This document shows, in pieces, positions 60,439 through 64,000 of a DNA stretch of 64,000 nt. The stretch is from Verrucomicrobiia bacterium (GTDB lineage Bacteria > Verrucomicrobiota > Verrucomicrobiia > Limisphaerales > JAEYXS01): the NCBI GenBank assembly GCA_036405135.1, contig DASWYF010000008.1:1-64000 (forward strand), given 5' to 3'. Both the position numbers and the translations under genes were made by a program. Position 1 is the stretch's first letter. Every line of letters starts with the position of its first letter. Under the pieces are notes generated by a model. That model saw only the letters and a list, made by a program, of their open reading frames with translations, ran no database searches and was not told the origin of the DNA.

Positions 60439-61458
60439 ATGAAAACACATTCTTTGGTTCGTTTAGCTACGCTGTTAACCACCGCCGTTGCTTCACTCCT
60501 CGCCACGTGCTCGTTGCTGGCACAGGCGGATAAATACAGACCCGGTGACAAGATCGAATACCTCGAATCACCGATCAAAGATCTGTGGGAACCCGGTGTT
60601 TACATGTATGCCACGCCCGATGGCAAACAACCGATCATCCGCAAGAAGCCGAACGAATTTTATCCAGACGGCTCACAAACCGCCTACAGTTGGGAACGTA
60701 TCCGCCCGCTGGGAACCAAGCCTGCTGCCAAACCGACCGTTGAAGCCCCGGCAAAAACCACGCCAGCCCAGCCCCCCGCACCCGTCGCCACCAAACCGGC
60801 TGCACCGGCACCTACTGCGACACAAACTCTTCCTGCCACGGCTGGTGGATTGATGACACAAGAGGAAGTCTTGAACTTTCTTCAAACGCGTCTGGGAGAC
60901 CAGCCTTTCGCTCATCCGCAGAGAGAGCAGATACGAAAAGAACTCGCCGAGATGATCAAGAAACGCGGCGTGAACTTCCGCTACCAGACCCTCTCAGACT
61001 TCAGCAACCAGCTCGGCAAATACGGTGCCAGCTCAGACATCATCTTCCCTCTGCAAGCGAACTATGGGCCTCCCACCAAGGAACCTTGGTATATCGGCAA
61101 ATGGAGCCTGAGCAAGATCGGCGCGACCGTGGATTACAAGGGCAACGACGGTTACATCTACCGCCAGACCGAGATCGGCGTGAAAGATGTCGGCTCCATC
61201 ATCATCACGGCGGATGGCAGATACACTTGGGATATCGATGTTCCCAAAGGTGTGGCTCAAGGCACTTGGCGCAAGGCCAAGCCGGAAGAGATGCCCTATC
61301 AGGGCGGCGACGCCATCGTCTTGCAAAAAGCCAAAGGCGGCGTGGATTGGATCGTCCACCAAGACCGCGTAACAGAATTGAAAGGCGATTGGGTGAACAT
61401 CGCCCAGCTCGATTCACGGCAGATCCGCGAGGGCGGTTTTCGGGAAGTTAAGAAGTAA
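60439..61458 (+). CDS. Secreted protein of unknown function with Pro/Ala linker
   Basis: About 339 residues from ATG 60439, which starts a signal peptide (LVRLATLLTTAVASLLATCSLLAQA). The N-terminal region (YRPGDKIEYLESP ... WEPGVYMYATPDGKQPIIRKKPNEF) is followed by a long low-complexity linker (KPAAKPTVEAPAKTTPAQPPAP). A C-terminal beta-rich domain (YIGKWSLSKIGATVDYK, GSIIITADGRYTWDI, QGTWRKAKPEEM) resembles lipocalin-like or DUF-type barrels. Not recognised. It converges on tRNA-Ser. Confidence 0.7.
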   Translation: MKTHSLVRLATLLTTAVASLLATCSLLAQADKYRPGDKIEYLESPIKDLWEPGVYMYATPDGKQPIIRKKPNEFYPDGSQTAYSWERIRPLGTKPAAKPTVEAPAKTTPAQPPAPVATKPAAPAPTATQTLPATAGGLMTQEEVLNFLQTRLGDQPFAHPQREQIRKELAEMIKKRGVNFRYQTLSDFSNQLGKYGASSDIIFPLQANYGPPTKEPWYIGKWSLSKIGATVDYKGNDGYIYRQTEIGVKDVGSIIITADGRYTWDIDVPKGVAQGTWRKAKPEEMPYQGGDAIVLQKAKGGVDWIVHQDRVTELKGDWVNIAQLDSRQIREGGFREVKK

Positions 61459-61468
61459 CTGACGCCAG

Positions 61469-61556
61469 TGGCGGAGAGAGGGGGATTCGAACCCCCGGTA
61501 GTGTTACCTACGCACGCTTTCCAGGCGTGTGCCTTAAACCACTCAGCCATCTCTCC
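61469..61556 (-). tRNA. tRNA-Ser (GGA)
   Basis: Minus strand, class II with a long variable arm. Acceptor GGAGAGA, anticodon stem CACGC/GCGTG around loop CTGGAAA gives GGA. The T-arm is GGGGG-TTCGAAT-CCCCC and CCA is encoded (61469-61471). Confidence 0.95.
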
Positions 61557-62161
61557 AACCAGCATTTAATGAATCTTTTGCAGGTTCCGACACTAATCCC
61601 GTGCACCTTTCGGTATCGGGTTTAGCCAGAGGAAGCAACCGCCGCCGTCAGAAGACGTAAATGCGAAGCTTACCGCAACGATCCATCTGCTGTCTTTCTT
61701 GCATGGATATGCCCCGAGGGCAAGCGGATTCGCAAAAGGAAGGAATGCACCCCAAATTACTCGTGGGTAGGCATGTCGCAGGCAATGTCAGACCGTTCGA
61801 TGATCGCTTTTGCCTTTCTTTGATTGGAATGAAGTATGAGAAGGTCCAGCCTAGTAGGCCGTCTGTTCGTAAAAACTGATGCTCAGTTCAGAATCGCATT
61901 ATAGCCTAAAAACAATACGCAGTGCTTGGACGCCAAGGAGGTGGGCCTGGGGGAGGCCGCTGAAGAAACGTTCCAAACACTGCGCTAATTGTCAGAGAAC
62001 GCAACCAACGCTCTCCACTTAATTAGATAGCACCGGTTCCAGAATGTTCAAATCGGTGGGGTAAATTTTTATTGGTTTCGCAAACGTCTATTTATCAAGG
62101 GGTAACAAAATTTCACCGGATTTTCGTGGATGACTTTCGAGGTGAAAAGTAGGCTGCGCGC
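61557..62161. other. 605-bp intergenic region with a possible structured RNA
   Basis: No credible protein gene. A 72-codon open frame at 61661-61879 lacks family features and has an unnatural composition. The right half holds the hairpin pair at 61918-62026. Just before the PLD gene the sequence is AT-rich (GGGGTAAATTTTTATTGG), which could be its promoter. Confidence 0.55.
61918..62026 (+). ncRNA. Candidate small structured RNA (two adjacent hairpins)
   Basis: Hairpin 1 (61918-61984): CGCAGTG pairs with CACTGCG, then TTGGA with TCCAA, and inside GGCCT-GGGGG-AGGCC. Hairpin 2 begins on the next base: CTAATT (61985-61990) pairs with AATTAG (62021-62026), enclosing AGAG/CTCT. A TTATAG-like -10 lies just upstream. 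It does not match 4.5S, 6S, RNase P or tmRNA cores that I know. The strand is assumed. Confidence 0.3.
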
Positions 62162-62845
62162 ATGATTCCCATTGAAGAGGCATTGGCGCAAACGCTGGCG
62201 GACCGGAGCATTTCCGGAGCAGAGAAGCGGGCGCTGGGAGAAATCTTGCGCACGGCGAATCTCAATGAGCAGCAACGGGCGGTGGTGCGGCATCAGGCGT
62301 TTGAGCTGGCGCGAAAGGAACTGGCTGATCCTCGAGCAAAGGAGATCTGCAACTGGCTGGAGGAAGTGAACAAGTTGCTCCTTCCTCAGAATGAGCCGGT
62401 GCGCACGGTGACAAACGAAGTGTTTTTCAGTCCAGGAAATGATTGTGCGTATCGCATCATCGATCTGTTGTCAGCGACGGAGCGGACAGCGGATTTGTGT
62501 GTATTCACAATCGCGGATGACCGGATTTCTTCAGCGATTCTGAATGCGCATCGGCGGCGGTTGAAGGTGCGGATCGTCAGTGATAATGATAAATCGTATG
62601 ACGCGGGTTCGGACATCGAGGAGTTTCGGCGCGCGGGGATTCCGGTGCATCTGGATTGCGGTCCGGATCATATGCATCACAAGTTCGCGGTGTTCGATAA
62701 TCGCATTCTGCTCACGGGCAGCTTCAACTGGACGCGGAGTGCTTCAGCGGTGAATCAGGAGAATATCATCGTGAGCAATGACATGCGATTGGTGGAGCCG
62801 TTCATGAAGGAGTTTGAAGCGTTGTGGGGAAAGATGGTTTGTTAA
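62162..62845 (+). CDS. Phospholipase-D-family (HKD) hydrolase or nuclease-like protein
   Basis: 227 residues. The N-terminal helical region (ISGAEKRALGEILRTANLNEQQRAVVRHQAF) is followed by a single PLD domain: VFFSPGNDCAYRIIDLLSATERT, LKVRIVSDNDKSYDAGSDI and the HKD motif DHMHHKFAVFDNRILLTGSFNWTRSA (HxKx4D), plus NQENIIVSNDMRLV. A single HKD copy implies a homodimer, as in Nuc/MitoPLD-type phosphodiesterases acting on nucleic acid or cardiolipin. There is no signal peptide, so it is cytoplasmic. Confidence 0.9.
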   Translation: MIPIEEALAQTLADRSISGAEKRALGEILRTANLNEQQRAVVRHQAFELARKELADPRAKEICNWLEEVNKLLLPQNEPVRTVTNEVFFSPGNDCAYRIIDLLSATERTADLCVFTIADDRISSAILNAHRRRLKVRIVSDNDKSYDAGSDIEEFRRAGIPVHLDCGPDHMHHKFAVFDNRILLTGSFNWTRSASAVNQENIIVSNDMRLVEPFMKEFEALWGKMVC

Positions 62846-62923
62846 GGTGCGAGAGGAGAAGTGTGAAGTAAGAAAGGGGACAGGTTGACATTCGGGCGGC
62901 AACCTCGGACCTTCTCTTTTGCT

Positions 62924-63373
62924 GTGAGTAGTAACGAAGCCAGAACGAAACATGTTGTGCTGTATGACGGCGAGTGTTCGCTGTGTACGTTTCAATCGCG
63001 CATGCTGACGTGGCTGGACTGGCTGGATAAGGTGCGGTTGGTGCCTATCAGCGATCCGCTGGCGAAGGAGGTCGCGCCGGGCATCACAGAGGACCAGCTT
63101 TCGGAGGCGATCCATTGTGTGACGCCAGAGGGGCGGATTTATCGGGGGGCACGTTGTATCCGGTTCGTGGGCATGAGGATGCCGCTTTTGGTGCTGCCGG
63201 TCTTGATCTTGTGGATTCCGGGAGTGATCTGGGTAGCTGAGAAGGTTTATCAGTGGATCAGCAGGAACCGGTATCTCTTTAGCAAGTGGTTCGGCTGCAA
63301 GGAGGCATGTGCGATTTTGCCTTCCCGAAGGCGGCAGGGGGATAAGGGAGCGGTGACGGTGGAGAAGGGGTAG
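62924..63373 (+). CDS. DCC-family thiol-disulfide oxidoreductase (DUF393)
   Basis: About 149 residues from GTG 62924; the frame is open to 62885. VVLYDGECSLCTFQSRML carries the DGxCxxC motif that names the DCC family, followed by VRLVPISDPLA, AIHCVTPEGRIYRGARCIRFVG and a membrane-associated hydrophobic stretch (LLVLPVLILWIPGVIWVAEKVYQ). Members are predicted membrane-linked redox proteins. The basic C-terminus (LPSRRRQGDKG) is unusually long. Substrate unknown. Confidence 0.85.
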   Translation: MSSNEARTKHVVLYDGECSLCTFQSRMLTWLDWLDKVRLVPISDPLAKEVAPGITEDQLSEAIHCVTPEGRIYRGARCIRFVGMRMPLLVLPVLILWIPGVIWVAEKVYQWISRNRYLFSKWFGCKEACAILPSRRRQGDKGAVTVEKG

Positions 63374-63399
63374 GGAGGAAACTAATTTTAAAGACGGCA

Positions 63400-63444
63400 G
63401 GCACCCCTCACCCCGGCCCTCTCCCCTCTGAGGGGCGAGGGAGA
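63400..63444 (+). repeat. Dispersed CCCTCACCCCGG-type repeat, copy 2
   Basis: GGCACCCCTCACCCCGGCCC then CTCTCCCCTC-TGAGGGGCGAG. Nearly identical to copy 1 at 30260-30304 and again in non-coding DNA. Confidence 0.85.
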
Positions 63445-63585
63445 TGGAGCATTACTGAGTTTTCCACAGCCTGTTGCGACTCCGCTGGTTTATCTTATGA
63501 AGGAATGTAGTCGGAAAAATCGCAAATTAACCCTTGCCAATCGGGTTTTCCCTGTTAGTTTTTCGCCTCTTTAATTTTTGGTAAT

Positions 63586-63834
63586 ATGAAAGCAGACATT
63601 CATCCGAATTATCAGGATGCCGAGATCCGGTGCGCCTGTGGTAACGTGATCCATACGCGTTCGACGAAGAAGACGGTCTTGATCGGTATTTGCAACGACT
63701 GCCATCCGTTCTACACGGGCCAGCAGAAGTTCGTGGACACCGCCGGTCGCGTGGACAAGTTCCAGCAGCGCTTGGCGAAGACCCAGGCCGCGCAGGACGC
63801 CCTCGCTGCCACGGGCAAGAAAAAGAAGAAGTAG
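63586..63834 (+). CDS. rpmE: 50S ribosomal protein L31
   Basis: 82 residues. [26 protein letters not shown] and [25 protein letters not shown] are bL31 signatures. The CxC...CxxC cysteines indicate the zinc-binding (C+) form. The C-terminus has an added Ala/Lys-rich tail (AATGKKKKK), longer than the 70-residue norm. Its position before prfA is a conserved order. It is followed by a strong terminator, so prfA may have its own promoter or partial readthrough. Confidence 0.96.
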   Translation: MKADIHPNYQDAEIRCACGNVIHTRSTKKTVLIGICNDCHPFYTGQQKFVDTAGRVDKFQQRLAKTQAAQDALAATGKKKKK

Positions 63835-63848
63835 CGTTTTCCAGCACA

Positions 63849-63891
63849 CCGCCCGCATGGTTCACAAGACCGTGCGGGCGGCGTCTTTTTT
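63849..63891 (+). terminator. Terminator after rpmE
   Basis: CCGCCCGCATGGT (63849-63861) pairs with ACCGTGCGGGCGG (63869-63881) with one mismatch/wobble, followed by CGTCTTTTTT. Confidence 0.85.
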
Positions 63892-63946
63892 CCGAGGCCG
63901 TGCGAACGGCCCTCTCCCATTTTTTATCACCGACTGAACGACCTAC

Positions 63947-64000
63947 ATGGATCTGCGTCCACATATCGAAAAATTCACCCGGCGTTTCGCCGAGGTGGAA
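63947..64000 (+). CDS. prfA: Peptide chain release factor 1, N-terminal part (partial)
   Basis: 18 codons before the window ends: MDLRPHIEKFTRRFAEVE, matching the N-terminal helix of bacterial RF1. Placement after rpmE supports it. The PXT stop-codon-reading and GGQ motifs are beyond the edge. Confidence 0.8.
   Translation, partial: MDLRPHIEKFTRRFAEVE

Noticed and set aside
61661..61879. 72-codon open frame between tRNA-Ser and the PLD gene
   Set aside because: No recognisable domain, poor ribosome binding site, composition unlike neighbouring genes, and it fits random open sequence.
1..64000. CRISPR array
   Set aside because: No set of regularly spaced identical repeats with unique spacers was seen anywhere; repeats found are tandem domains, hairpins or dispersed elements.

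Overview
The window looks like a chromosome segment of a free-living Verrucomicrobiota bacterium, probably of the Pedosphaera/Limisphaerales kind. The signs are two very large secreted proteins that join a sugar-dehydrogenase-like propeller, HEAT-like repeats and a C-terminal CxxCH haem site (the PVC-type architecture), a pseudopilin of the [16 protein letters not shown] class with a conserved C-terminal tail, many Tat or Sec secreted enzymes, and secreted proteins ending in a short 'YRV/YRL' domain. No close relative can be named from sequence alone.

Layout. 1-6412: the tail of an unidentified gene, a membrane-anchored PQQ-type propeller, then a run of small same-strand orphan genes; three of these are preceded by copies of a short repeat with an AACCAC/GTGGTT hairpin. 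6500-9697: a core block, rplU-rpmA-obg-ychF; Obg carries an unusual acidic insertion. 9780-19511: two secreted unknowns, a soluble cyclic-nucleotide-binding histidine kinase upstream of mutL, tRNA-His, and a 1319-residue lamin-tail-domain protein. 19738-27707: a small HNH protein, a Tat-exported intradiol dioxygenase, an RND efflux pair behind a clear promoter and palindrome, a TIM-barrel sugar isomerase-like protein and a DUF481 outer-membrane protein. 27783-43502: secreted catabolic and PVC-type genes (GH114 hydrolase, two haem propeller proteins, two alpha/beta hydrolases, Gfo/Idh/MocA oxidoreductase, zinc-protease-like protein, SDR, pseudopilin).

43635-57048 is an integrated genomic island. 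A 40-bp perfect direct repeat (attL 43635-43674, attR 57009-57048) derives from the anticodon loop and 5' half of tRNA-Arg(CCT). Inside are a tyrosine integrase, an orphan gene and an excisionase-like HTH gene in an overlapping chain, a DnaB-N/RepA-like ATPase, a cluster of perfect palindromes, and a type I restriction-modification system (hsdR, hsdM, hsdS). Two unusual genes lie between hsdR and hsdM: a coiled-coil two-TM membrane protein and a PD-(D/E)XK-like protein with an E-x-Q motif. A membrane protein, a SANT/Myb-like HTH protein and an Mrr endonuclease follow. The island reads as a mobile defence element. Its strangest features are the dense CGGAC/GTCCG pentamer inside the ATPase gene (about 37 hits in 1.5 kb by hand count), the palindrome cluster just after it, and insertion on the promoter side of the tRNA gene.

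57167-64000: an NHL-repeat secreted protein, a PA0069-type radical SAM protein, a secreted unknown, tRNA-Ser, a possible structured RNA in a 605-bp gap, a PLD-family protein, a DCC-family protein, rpmE and the start of prfA.
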